A program made the position numbers and the translations under genes. Under the pieces are notes generated by a model. That model had not been told where the DNA came from, did not search any database, and was given only the letters and a program-made list of their open reading frames with translations. This document shows positions 56,101 to 64,000 of a stretch of DNA of 64,000 nucleotides, one piece after another. The stretch's first letter is position 1, and every line of letters starts with the position of its first letter. The DNA comes from Tillandsia leiboldiana (taxonomy: Eukaryota > Streptophyta > Magnoliopsida > Poales > Bromeliaceae), in contig CM055076.1 in assembly GCA_029204045.2 (NCBI GenBank), positions 11,570,069 through 11,634,068 of the forward strand. The letters run 5' to 3'.

Positions 56101-56259
56101 CTGCTTTATTGAGATGTATTAGTTTGTTTAGCTTGTTTATGCTCTTTTATTTATCATCTATACTTGAGCAGGTTACCAGCGATTCGTAACACGGGAAATT
56201 CTGTGTATACGGCGGATCTGTAGACGGGCCGGGTTCTGGTTTACAACCGGGGCGTGACA
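53138..56259 (+). repeat. E 3' LTR (3.1 kb, Tekay-like)
   Basis: TGTGATGATCC ... GGGGCGTGACA. The GC-rich U3 is at about 53440-53860, with direct repeats of GGGACGCGCGTCG. The GATTTAGCGCTCGAGG block (about 54733) and CCACTAGGCCTATTGGAG (about 54782) are shared with B's LTR. The last about 60 bp (GGCGGATCTGT...CGTGACA) match O, B and C ends. It is followed directly by a primer site. Confidence 0.88.
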
Positions 56260-56266
56260 GCTTAAC

Positions 56267-56280
56267 TGGTATCAGAGCCA
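56267..56280 (+). other. Second primer binding site, after E's 3' LTR
   Basis: TGGTATCAGAGCCA, 7 nt after the LTR end. A primer site should follow a 5' LTR only, so this LTR also begins another element copy whose interior is lost in the gap. Confidence 0.88.
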
Positions 56281-56282
56281 TT

Positions 56283-56382
56283 NNNNNNNNNNNNNNNNNN
56301 NNNNNNNNNNNNNNNNNNNNNNNNNNNNNNNNNNNNNNNNNNNNNNNNNNNNNNNNNNNNNNNNNNNNNNNNNNNNNNNNNN
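56283..56382. other. Assembly gap, 100 N
   Basis: A round 100 N is a common placeholder for unknown length. Sequence that should lie here (end of E or its tandem partner, the rest of D's LTR and 3' interior, F's 5' LTR, gag and integrase) adds up to many kilobases. Confidence 0.95.
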
Positions 56383-56384
56383 AT

Positions 56385-58252
56385 TCCCTTGAATCTAAAA
56401 CGATCGTAGAATCCATAAATGTTAAAGTAGATGAAGCTTTCCACTTTGCATCTGATAGATCTACCCCTGATATCTCTCTTGATGATGATACTCCTGTAAA
56501 TGCATCTTCTCATGACAATACTTCCAATATTAATGATGCATCTAATGGTTCTCCAAGTTTATCTGATGTGCAGGAATCATCTCATATACCTCCGAGTACT
56601 CCATTACATCAAACGTTACGCATTTCCAAGGATCATCCTGAATCAAACATCATTGGAGACCCACAAGAAGGAGTCAGAACTCGGAGGCAGTTGGTTTGTG
56701 GATTCGCTTGTTACGTTTCCATGATCGAACCAAAGAACGTCGATGAAGCTCTTCAGGATGACTACTGGATTGAAGCAATGCAGGAAGAGCTCCATCAGTT
56801 TGAACGCAACAAAGTCTGGGAATTAACGACGCCTCCGAAGCAACACAATGTGATCGGTACTAAATGGATTTTCAAGAACAAGAAAATGAGGATGGTACCA
56901 TCATCAGGAACAAAGCACGTTTAGTTGCTCAAGGCTACTCTCAAATAGAAGGCATAGACTTTGATGAAACGTTCGCCCCTGTAGCTAGACTCGAGTCCAT
57001 TCGTATCTTATTCGCTATTGCTTGTCACTTTAAAATAAAACTCTTTCAAATGGACGTTAAGAGCGCGTTTTTAAATGGGTTTTTAAATGAGGAAGTTTAT
57101 GTGGCTCAACCGAAAGGTTTTGTAGACTGTAAACTACCTAACCATATTTTTCGTTTGAAAAAGGCTCTTTACGGTTTAAAACAAGCACCGCGAGCATGGT
57201 ACGAAAGGTTGACAAAGCACCTTTTGGAGAAGGGCTATACTCGAGGGGGAGCAGACAGGACTCTCTTTGTGAAGCATTATCAAAATAACTTCATTGTTGC
57301 ACAAATCTATGTCGATGACATTGTATTTGGAGCAACAAAGGATAATGATGCTTCATTCGCAGAAACCATGGAAAGCGAATTTGAGATGTCTATGATGGGC
57401 GAACTGACATACTTTCTTGGATTGCACGTGAAACAAAATGGTGAAGGCATCCATCTGTGTCAATCCAAGTATGCAAAGGAGTTGGTAAAGAAATTCGGAT
57501 TAGAAGATTCTAAAGATTTTCCTACTCCTATGGGAACTAGCAATAAGGGGTTAGGAAGTGAATCTCTTAGTGAGAATGTAGACGAGAAACTTTATCGCGG
57601 CATGATTGGAAGTCTACTTTACCTCACAGCTAGTCGCCCGGATATATCCTTTAGTGTTGGGATTTGCGCGAGATATCAATCAGCACCAAAGGAGGTTCAC
57701 CTGAAAGCGGTGAAACGGATCATCCGGTACATCAAAGGAACCATTAATTTCGGAATTTGGTATCCTATGGGAACAAGTCTAGATATTATTGGATACTCAT
57801 ATGCCGATTGGGCAGGATCTGTGGATGATCGGAAAAGTACGAGTGGTGCATGTTTTTATCTTGGCCATTGCCCTGTTGCATGGCATAGTAAAAAGCAAAA
57901 CTGCATTGCACTCTCGACTGCCGAAGCGGAATATATCTCAGCGGGTAGTTGTTCAACTCAACTCATTTGGATGAAAAGCGTGTTGAGCGACTTCCGGATT
58001 TCAGCAACTTCGGTAACTGTTTTATGTGACAATACTAGTGCTATAAACATTTCAAAAAACCCTGTGTTGCACTCAAGAACAAAACACATTGAACTTAAAT
58101 ATCATTTTCTTAGAGAGCTAGTTGAATCAAATATTCTTCAAATTTCCTACATTTCAACTGAAGATCAATTAGCTGACATTTTAACAAAACCTTTGGATCA
58201 AAAGCGTTTTATTCATCTGCGTAAAGCAATTGGAATGCTTTCCTTGAAATAA
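56385..58252 (+). pseudogene. pol: F pol: integrase tail, reverse transcriptase, RNase H (5' truncated, one frameshift)
   Basis: Open from the gap edge. An acidic, Ser-rich integrase tail leads to PKNVDEALQDDYWIEAMQEE and NVIGTKWIFKNK (about 56865). Near 56882 a one-base shift moves to the frame running to the stop at 58250-58252. Motifs are RNKARLVAQGYSQIEGIDF, FAPVARLESIR, FQMDVKSAFLNG, KKALYGLKQAPRAWY, catalytic YVDD (57308-57319), RNase H YADWAGSVDDRKSTSG (about 57799) and the C-terminal ADILTKPLD. This is classic Ty1/copia. Apart from the single shift the frame is well kept, which fits a young copy or a sequencing error. Confidence 0.93.
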
Positions 58253-59189
58253 CCTCTTTTTGAAACTCTTGTTTAGGTTAGGTTTTATTTTTGTGTTTTT
58301 GTTCCTTATCTATGCTTAGACATAGAACATTAATTGAGCATTAGTTTTTATTGACTTTAACTACATCCTTTTATATGTTTAGAAATTTATTATGCTTTGG
58401 ATATCATAATAATTCATTTGGTGCAATGATCATTTATGTGAATTAAATCATCTTTGTTTTGATCAAAGTCAATTTCTCTCTCAATGATCTCTTGGTATAG
58501 TTATTATCTTATTTGACTATTTAGTTGAGTATGAAATCGAGATCAATGTTTGGTTGAATACTTTATATCTTAAATAATTGATAGCCAATTGAGGGGGAGT
58601 CAAAGAAAAAGTGTTATGCTCAAACGATGTGGAAAGAGTTACATCCCAATGAGGAGTGTGAAAACTACCACCACATGGAGGAAAGAGCTACCACCTCGGT
58701 CGTCCGAGTACTGTGTGCAGCTACCACATGTATACCAAGCAAGGTTTTTCGAGTTTGATTAAATAAAATGCATGTTGAAATACTTGACTCTGTCAAAATT
58801 TCAAGATTGGTATAAGGTGGGAATTTTAATGAAAGATGCTCAAAGAGCCACTCTCTTTAATAAATTGACTAGATATATTATCTAACTTATCTGGGATTTC
58901 AGACATCTATTGATCTTTGTATTTCATTTTCTTTACCGAATTGATGATTTGATAAAGGCATTACTCATAAGATCAAGTTAGATGTAATTGAAGTTGTTCA
59001 ACTTTAAGGGATTTAATTTTTATAAATTTTCGTTTCATTTGTTGGATGTTATTGATAGATTTGGCATAATCTATTTCTTATTGTATGAAACGATGATTTT
59101 CGTTTAAAGTTGATACACAAAAGTGCTTACAATCTTTTTCTGGATTTTCTAGAATTTTTCTGAATTTTTCTGAAGAAAAAGTTGAAGCC
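58253..59189 (+). other. F post-pol non-coding region
   Basis: AT-rich. The first about 650 bp are matched inversely by D at 63316-63963. It includes the structured block (58625-58736) and GATTGGTATAAGGTGGGA ... AAAGATGCTCAAAGAGCCAC, shared with TRG1 and TRG2. No frame is supported. Confidence 0.7.
58625..58736 (+). other. Conserved structured block after F pol
   Basis: Hairpin CTCGG-TCGT-CCGAG at 58695-58708. TRG1 and TRG2 have CCGG-TCGT-CCGG, with a T-A pair replaced by C-G, a compensatory change. The flanking ATGTGGAAAGAGTTACATCC and GAAAACTACCACCACATG are almost identical among F, D, TRG1 and TRG2. It is the only non-LTR, non-coding block retained in all four. Confidence 0.55.
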
Positions 59190-59300
59190 GATCCGGATTG
59201 GTCAAGCCGATCCGGATCCCGAACGCAGATTTTCTCTGCGGGTAGCCGATCCGGATCGAAATCACGAACTGATCCGGATCGCGGCTAGGGTTTTATATAG
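59190..59300 (+). promoter_or_regulatory. Internal promoter of F: two palindrome pairs plus TATA
   Basis: GATCCGGATT 59190, GATCCGGATC 59209, 59248 and 59271. Pair spacings of 19 and 23 bp match those in the LTRs. The second copy is followed by CCGAACG, as in the LTR arrays. TTTTATATAG (59291-59300) begins 11 bp after the last palindrome. The flanks are not recognisably LTR-derived, so the motif, not the LTR, is shared. It drives, by inference, the downstream ORF. Confidence 0.7.
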
Positions 59301-59416
59301 AACAAAAAGGTTTTGATTTCTTTTTACTTCCATCTTTTGTTCTAAAGTCTCCAGAGTTTCTCTCTCTAGAATTCATCCATCTTGGAAGCTTTCTAACTCA
59401 AGTTCTTCGATTCCAA

Positions 59417-59799
59417 GTAAGTTTTATTGATCAAAATCTCGGTTTCTCACAGTTTTTCATATTCTTCCTCAAAACATGATGAAATTTCTGTATCTTTCTC
59501 GTTTGTGGATGGTTTTTGATCAAATTTCTTTTGAAATAAGAACTCTAGGTAGATTAGTTTTGTTTATATGCTAGGTATTCTAATGATAAACGGATTTTTG
59601 GCCTTCGATTTCAAAAATCTCGGTTTTAGGGCATATAATGGGAATTTTCCAAAATCATGCGATTGATCTATTTTTAAAATTCCTTTTGCAAAACTAATTT
59701 GATTCTTAGTCTCTCTACACGATAATGATTGTTTGGGTATAATTTTTTAAATTTTTAAAAATTAACAATTTTTTCGTGTTCTTGAGTTGTTGCTCACAG
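59417..59799 (+). other. Probable 5'-UTR intron of F's extra ORF
   Basis: Donor CAA/GTAAGTT at 59417 and acceptor TTGCTCACAG ending 59799, enclosing 383 bp of T-rich sequence. The preceding leader is pyrimidine-rich (TTTCTCTCTCTAG, about 59356). An alternative acceptor TTTCTCACAG ends at 59452. The ATG lies 30 nt after the acceptor. This layout is like a plant gene 5' leader. Confidence 0.5.
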
Positions 59800-59829
59800 G
59801 ATTTCCTTTCTCACAAGAAACCAATAGCA

Positions 59830-61275
59830 ATGGCATTCACATGGATCATAGTTCTTCTTGTTGCGATGGTACATACTCGAGCAACCAATAAATTAAAGAG
59901 GGCAAAGAAACCGTTTCGTAAAGGAGAATGTGTTCAACTTGAAGATTCAGAATCTGAACCAGAAAAGGATGAAGTCAATTGGGATGAGTTGTCAGATGAT
60001 GAAACACATCCTGTAAAATCGACACAGAAAACCTCTGTTTCGAAAGGAAAAACTGCAATGGACACTGGAAAAGCACCTATGACTGCCCCGTCCATCTCGG
60101 TGAAGAGGAAGAGACTTGCTCGACGCTTTGGACGAGCACGAAATGCTGATGTTAGCAAACCAATAGCTCCTGACTCCCCACCTCGCATGGAAGAAGTGTT
60201 CGTTAACATTGATCGCCTTAGAGCTTTTGAACATCGTGAATGCATCGGTGAACGACATGTCAACATTGAAGCTCTCCGAAATCACTCACCAGAGTTTGGG
60301 GTTTTAATTGAACAAACTAATCTTATTCAAGTCTGCCGATTCCCGGAATTACTTGGGTATTGTTTGTATCGTGTAAGAACCTTTTACACAAATGCGAGAC
60401 ATCTTCAGGAAGATGAACTTGGTTCGATGCAATTCTACACAAACATCCAAGGGATGAGACTCACAATCACTCCGCAGTTAATCGGCGAGGTCCTAGGAAT
60501 GGAATCAAACAGATCGGGGATCAACTTTTTGATGGGAAGAAGTTTGACGAATGCCATGTGGCAAACCGTGATAGAAGGAATTTGTTTGGAAGGAACTGAA
60601 TCAGTAGATGGTAAATCTGTAAAATCCAAACAACTTCGGCTTGAGTACCGATTTCTTAACTTCATCACGTGTTACAATATTCTCCCTAACTTACAGACAA
60701 AGGTAGTGAGATGGGATAGAATGCTGTTCTTATATCTCCTAGGTCATCCTTCTGAGGCCGTAGGGTTGAACATGAACATCCCGTACATAATTTGGAATAG
60801 AATGTCTAGATATGTTAAGCATCCTCATCCTACTGAACGACTTCCATTCCCATTGATCATCATGAGGATCTTGAAAAAGTTTAAGATTGATATCAGCTCG
60901 ACATCATATCAACACTGTTGGGGGATGATAGATGAATCAACAATTGTGAAGTCTCTTCACAAATTGCCTCATGTCACTTCGACTCCTTCCTCTACAAAGA
61001 AACCTTGTGCAGGCACCTCTGCCTCGCCATCACATCAAGCACCAGGAGCAGATGATGAAGCATCAGTAACCTCCATCTACAAACAGCAACAGAGACTGTC
61101 TTTTGAACAGGAGCAAATCACCAAAGAGCAAAGGCGAATCTCCGAAGAACTCGAAATAATCACAGCGTCCCAAATCACATTAACTAAAACGGTCTCGTCA
61201 ATGAAGAAGTTAATGCAGAAAATGTTCTCGAAAATGGGATGCAGCGCCTCGGATGACTCAGATTCAGATGCTTGA
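59830..61275 (+). CDS. Extra ORF of F: putative plant transposon protein-like, 481 aa
   Basis: Start chosen at 59830 (AGCAATGGC context, after the probable acceptor) rather than 59776, which lies in the intron. The N-terminus MAFTWIIVLLVAMVHTRATN is hydrophobic (signal peptide or anchor possible). It is followed by a basic stretch, an acidic stretch (LEDSESEPEKDEVNWDELSD) and a basic nuclear-signal-like patch (KRKRLARRFGRAR). The central part (about 120-360) with FPELLGYCLYRVRTFYTNAR and GMRLTITPQLIGEVLGM resembles the conserved region often named putative plant transposon protein in plant proteomes (from memory, unverified). The C-terminus (about 415-470) is a Gln/Glu-rich coiled coil ending DDSDSDA. 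Sireviruses often carry an extra, env-like ORF here; this one has no clear second membrane segment. Function unknown. Confidence 0.8.
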   Translation: MAFTWIIVLLVAMVHTRATNKLKRAKKPFRKGECVQLEDSESEPEKDEVNWDELSDDETHPVKSTQKTSVSKGKTAMDTGKAPMTAPSISVKRKRLARRFGRARNADVSKPIAPDSPPRMEEVFVNIDRLRAFEHRECIGERHVNIEALRNHSPEFGVLIEQTNLIQVCRFPELLGYCLYRVRTFYTNARHLQEDELGSMQFYTNIQGMRLTITPQLIGEVLGMESNRSGINFLMGRSLTNAMWQTVIEGICLEGTESVDGKSVKSKQLRLEYRFLNFITCYNILPNLQTKVVRWDRMLFLYLLGHPSEAVGLNMNIPYIIWNRMSRYVKHPHPTERLPFPLIIMRILKKFKIDISSTSYQHCWGMIDESTIVKSLHKLPHVTSTPSSTKKPCAGTSASPSHQAPGADDEASVTSIYKQQQRLSFEQEQITKEQRRISEELEIITASQITLTKTVSSMKKLMQKMFSKMGCSASDDSDSDA

Positions 61276-61965
61276 GTCGTTTGTCTAATAATTCTCTTGT
61301 GCAGGACCTTACAAATCTTTTTCTTGTGCAGGTTTTTAAGTTTTAGTTTTTAGTTTCAATTCTCAAACTTTTGGTTCTTGAACTTGTTAACTTTTCTCTC
61401 CTTTTTGGTAATTTTGGCTAACTTTGTGACAAAAAGGGGGAGAGAGTATTAGAACAGTTTGAACAATCTTGATTGTCCAGTTGAACTATGAAGGTAAGTA
61501 AGGTAAGTAGAACTTCAACTTTTGGTTTTCTTTTGTGATTGCTTGCATGCCTCGACTAACTATTTGCTAACTATTTGGGCATGTAATTTAACTAACAAGT
61601 TGATGTTCACTAACAATATTGTGACATTTGGATTTTGATTGCATAGAAGATATGTTGGTGTTTTAACTATGATCAGTTACATATCTGAATGTATAAATGT
61701 CATGGTAAGTATAAATGAGTATAAACTTCATCTCTGTATGTGGTTTTTGAATGATATAAAATTCTTGAAGTATCTAACGATTTCTTTTGTCAAGAATGAT
61801 TTCTTTTGCAGAGAGTACAGATGTCTAAGTCTAGAGTCTGTTTTAGGAGTTTAACTCATGTATCTATTTTAGATCTCCATTGTAAATTTTTGTTGTATGG
61901 TGATAGCAACAAAAATATCTTTTTGAATTTTCTTGAGTGGATTTATGTTTTGTCACGAAACCGCC
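61276..61965 (+). other. F region between extra ORF and polypurine tract
   Basis: AT-rich, without a supported gene. It contains an upstream polypurine run AAAAAGGGGGAGAG at 61431-61444 after TTTGTGACA, the counterpart of the runs at about 9984 and 44202, and ends with TTTTGTCACGAAACCGCC. Confidence 0.7.
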
Positions 61966-61977
61966 AAAGGGGGAGAT
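61966..61977 (+). other. Polypurine tract of F
   Basis: AAAGGGGGAGAT, identical to TRG1 and TRG2, directly before the LTR start TGTTACGG. Confidence 0.92.
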
Positions 61978-62204
61978 TGTTACGGAATTTGAGTTGGCGT
62001 ATTTCGTGAATTCGGTTAAGTCTTGAAGATTGAAGATAAAGAAAGTTGGATCATTTAACTCAATCTCAAGAAAAAAGAATTCAAAAGGATCAGGTATGTT
62101 TAACTAATTATTTTTGGTGATCCGAATACTTCTTATAGTGTAGAAACACTTGGATGGATTTTTAATTGCATACGAATCAAAAACTGGACATGGGACATGT
62201 TCAG

Positions 62205-62487
62205 GATCCGGATCAGACTTTCCAATCCGGATCCCGAAGGTTGTTCGTTCATACAACAGTTCAATCCGGATCGTAGCCTCCTTTGATACGGATCCCGAAC
62301 ACTGGGTTTACCATTTTATTTGAACGATCCGGATCAGGCTTTTCAATTCGGATCCCGAACGTTGATGTTTGGTGAACTGTATGAACGATCCGGATCAGGC
62401 ACTTCGATCCGGATCCCGAACCTTGGTTTTTCTGGAAACTATCTGTCTCGTTACTGCAATCTGGATCGCCCAAATCCGATCCGGATC
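62205..62487 (+). promoter_or_regulatory. Ten GATCCGGATC-like sites in five pairs (F LTR)
   Basis: Starts at 62205/62224, 62263/62285, 62326/62345, 62387/62406 and 62458/62478, with within-pair steps of 19, 22, 19, 19 and 20 bp. Five sites are exact; the others are near-copies such as AATCCGGATC and GATACGGATC. Second members are mostly followed by CCGAA. The pairing is kept although single sites have mutated. Confidence 0.78.
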
Positions 62488-62552
62488 GTCGTCATGTAAA
62501 ATTCTAGAAAAGGTTAGTTTTTGATCCTTATCTTCTTCCAACGGTTTCTAAC

Positions 62553-62562
62553 CTATAAATAG
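62553..62562 (+). promoter_or_regulatory. TATA box of F LTR
   Basis: CTATAAATAG, 65 bp after the last palindrome, the same spacing as in TRG2. Confidence 0.8.
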
Positions 62563-62840
62563 ACCCTTTAATTCATCTTTTAGGGTAACGACCAAATAGC
62601 CGAATAATCTTCGTAAATCAAACGACGGCTATATAAATCCACATATAGAGAAGAAAGGAAATCAAGAGATTTAATCTTATGTTTCTTCATCTATATTGAT
62701 TGACTTGATTCTAGGTTTTCATACTCACATTTTGAGTAGAATCAAATCAATGAATACTTAGATGGTATTTCCGATCTATTTCTAATCTAAGTATTCGGCG
62801 GATCATCACCACCCAAAAACAACGATTTATCCCAAATCGG

Positions 62841-63017
62841 CGCGTGGACTCGCGTGGCCTTGTGGATTCAAGGTGCAACCGCTCTCGTGGATTCGGAGTG
62901 AGGTACGTTCGTGGATTCGAAGCGTGCTACTGGGTGAAGACCGTGGATTCGGTCGGACGTCGTGGACTCGACGTTGGACGCCGTGGATTCGGCGTTGGGC
63001 GCAGATCGTGGATTCGA
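62841..63017 (+). other. Array of about eight TGGA[TC]T-loop mini-hairpins (F LTR)
   Basis: Stems with loop: CGCG/CGCG (TGGACT), CCTTG/CAAGG, CTC-CG/CGGAG (one bulge), GTTCG/CGAA with a bulged continuation, GACCG/CGGTC, ACGTCG/CGACGT (TGGACT), ACGCCG/CGGCGT, and a weak TCG/CGA. Both arms change together while the loop stays constant. It starts about 290 nt downstream of the TATA box. Confidence 0.75.
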
Positions 63018-63315
63018 GAAGCGTCGTGGAGCGAGCGGAGAAGATCAACTAGGAGCGTATGGAAAAGGTTGAGTCGTCTGTGAGTACGGTATATCACCTT
63101 GTACGTGTTTAATTCTAGTGGATTTCACCGTGTTATCGGTCCCGTGGTTTTTTACTCCGGTTTGGAGTTTTCCACGTAAAAATCTCTGCGTGTTATTTAT
63201 TTTCCTGCATTGGGTTTTATATCGCAAAGATTTTTGAGTGTTTATTGTTTACACCTATTCACCCCCCTCTAGGTGTTTTTTTCCCTATTTAGATCCAATT
63301 ATACATAACCCAACA

Positions 63316-63963
63316 GTTTGAAATCCCAAATATATTAGATAATGTATCTAGTCAATTTTTTAAAGAGAGTGACTCTTTGAGCATCTTTCAATAAAATTTC
63401 CACCTTATACCAACCTTGAAATTTGACAGAGTCAAGTATTTCAAAATGCATTTTATTTAATCAACTTGAAAAACCATGCTTGGTATACATGTGGTAGCTG
63501 CACACAGTACTCGGACGACCGAGGTGGTAGGTCTTTCCTCCATGTGGTGGTAATTTTCATACTCCTCATTGGGATGTAACTCTTTCCACATCTTTTGAGC
63601 ATAACAATTTTCATTTACTCCCCCTCAATTGGCTATCAATTATTTAAAATATAAAGTATTCAACCAAAAATTGATCTCGATTTCATACTTGACTCAATTG
63701 TCAAATAAGATAAAAACTAAACCAAGAGATCATTTGAGAGAGAAATTGACTTTGATCAAAACAAAGATGACTTAATTGACATAAATGATCATTGCATCAA
63801 ATAAATTATTATGATATCCAAAGCATAATAAATTTCTAATTATATGAAAGGATGCAATTAAAGTCAATATAACTAATGCTCAATTAATGTTCTATGTACA
63901 AACATAGATAATGAACAAAAATACAAAACAAAACTTAACCTAAGCAAAGGTTTCAAAGATAAG
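63316..63963 (-). mobile_element. D: post-pol region of inverted copia element
   Basis: The reverse complement follows F's 58253-58910 (roughly 85-90% by eye), including the structured block with CTCGG-TCGT-CCGAG at 63523-63510. F's 3' LTR ends exactly at 63315, so F inserted into D in the opposite orientation. The duplication partner of GTTTG (63316-63320) is not visible. Confidence 0.8.
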
Positions 63964-64000
63964 TTATTTCAAGGAAAGCATTCCAGTTGCCTTACGCAAA
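63964..64000 (-). pseudogene. pol: D pol, C-terminal end (runs off the window)
   Basis: The minus strand encodes the end of copia RNase H (GMLSLK then stop TAA at 63966-63964), like F's last codons at 58230-58252. Only 12 codons are visible, so integrity cannot be judged. Confidence 0.7.

Larger units (their letters stand above)
47823..56259 (+). mobile_element. Element E: chimeric gypsy element with 5S-derived 5' LTR
   Basis: The 5' LTR-like unit (47823-47999) is 177 bp and contains 5S rRNA sequence. The interior (48001-53137) is a Tekay-like gag-pol in the correct order. The 3' LTR (53138-56259) is 3122 bp and related to B's LTR. The two ends do not match, and no target duplication is seen: GATAA precedes the left end, whereas primer-site sequence follows the right end. 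Pol is broken by many frameshifts. Confidence 0.8.
56383..63315 (+). mobile_element. Element F: Sirevirus-like copia element with extra ORF, 5' end in gap
   Basis: In order: pol from the integrase tail to RNase H (56385-58252), a conserved structured block, an internal promoter (59190-59300), a probable intron (59417-59799), an extra ORF (59830-61275), a polypurine tract (61966-61977) and the 3' LTR (61978-63315). It sits inside the inverted relative D. As the only copia pol source here, it represents the likely helper family for TRG1 and TRG2. Confidence 0.88.
61978..63315 (+). repeat. F 3' LTR
   Basis: 1338 bp, TGTTACGG ... CCCAACA. Palindrome pairs 62205-62487, TATA 62553-62562, hairpin array 62841-63017, the TTCACCCCCCTCTAGG block near the end. 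Body and order correspond to the TRG LTRs, though sequence has diverged. Confidence 0.92.

Noticed and set aside
59830..59895. Calling the extra ORF of F an envelope gene on the basis of its hydrophobic N-terminus
   Set aside because: Only one hydrophobic segment is visible, followed by a nuclear-signal-like basic patch. There is no second membrane anchor or cleavage-site pattern.
1..64000. Any host protein-coding gene or tRNA gene
   Set aside because: Every substantial frame is explained by retrotransposon sequence or repeats, and I saw no complete tRNA. The tRNA-like matches are primer binding sites.

Overview
The window is repeat-rich plant nuclear DNA. I found no host gene: nearly every base belongs to nested LTR retrotransposons. 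The evidence is tRNA-iMet-type primer binding sites (TGGTATCAGAGC), polypurine tracts, TG...CA long terminal repeats (LTRs), five pairs of 5-bp target duplications, and gag/pol relics of two plant lineages. One is Tekay-like Ty3/gypsy (3-4 kb LTRs, GAGGACGAAA box, chromodomain-like tail). The other is Sirevirus-like Ty1/copia (tract AAAGGGGGAGAT, LTR starting TGTTACGG, two-knuckle coiled-coil Gag, extra ORF after pol). Element names (O, TRG1, A, B, C, TRG2, D, E, F) are mine.

Layout. Element O (gypsy, minus strand) is the outer host: 3' LTR 1-1777, deleted gag-only interior 1778-4471, and a 5' LTR now scattered over 4472-5587, 11647-12010, 39481-39687 and 46081-47639. Four elements sit in that one LTR: TRG1 (5588-11641, duplication CCCGA), A (12011-39475, CGGCC), TRG2 (39688-46075, CTCCC) and D (from 47640). 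B (14998-37533, TTGTA) lies inside A's reading frame, and C (18398-29675, GTGCC) lies inside B's LTR. On the right, D (minus copia) is interrupted by E (plus gypsy, 47823-56259). After a 100-N gap comes F (plus copia, to 63315), followed by more of D to the window end.

How the parts relate. F is the only element here with copia pol. TRG1 and TRG2 keep F-type LTRs, primer site, polypurine tract and Gag but carry no pol, so they look like gag-only non-autonomous partners. F, TRG1 and TRG2 share three non-coding devices. First, a palindrome array (GATCCGGATC, or core TCCGGA) lies upstream of the LTR TATA box. Second, a row of small hairpins with loop TGGATT and co-varying stems lies in the LTR leader. 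Third, a block of about 110 bp with a TCGT-loop hairpin follows the gag or pol stop. In F the paired palindromes recur just upstream of a second, internal TATA box. That box precedes a probable intron and a 481-codon ORF, which makes an element-encoded, co-regulated gene plausible. This F/TRG set is the best candidate for an undescribed system.

The gypsy elements O, B, C and E share a leader hairpin whose loop holds the self-complementary CTGCAG, a possible RNA dimerisation site. E is chimeric: its 5' LTR is a 177-bp unit containing a 5S rRNA-derived pol III promoter (Cassandra-like), while its interior and 3' LTR are Tekay-like. All coordinates and similarities come from reading by eye; no alignment, folding or database search was run.
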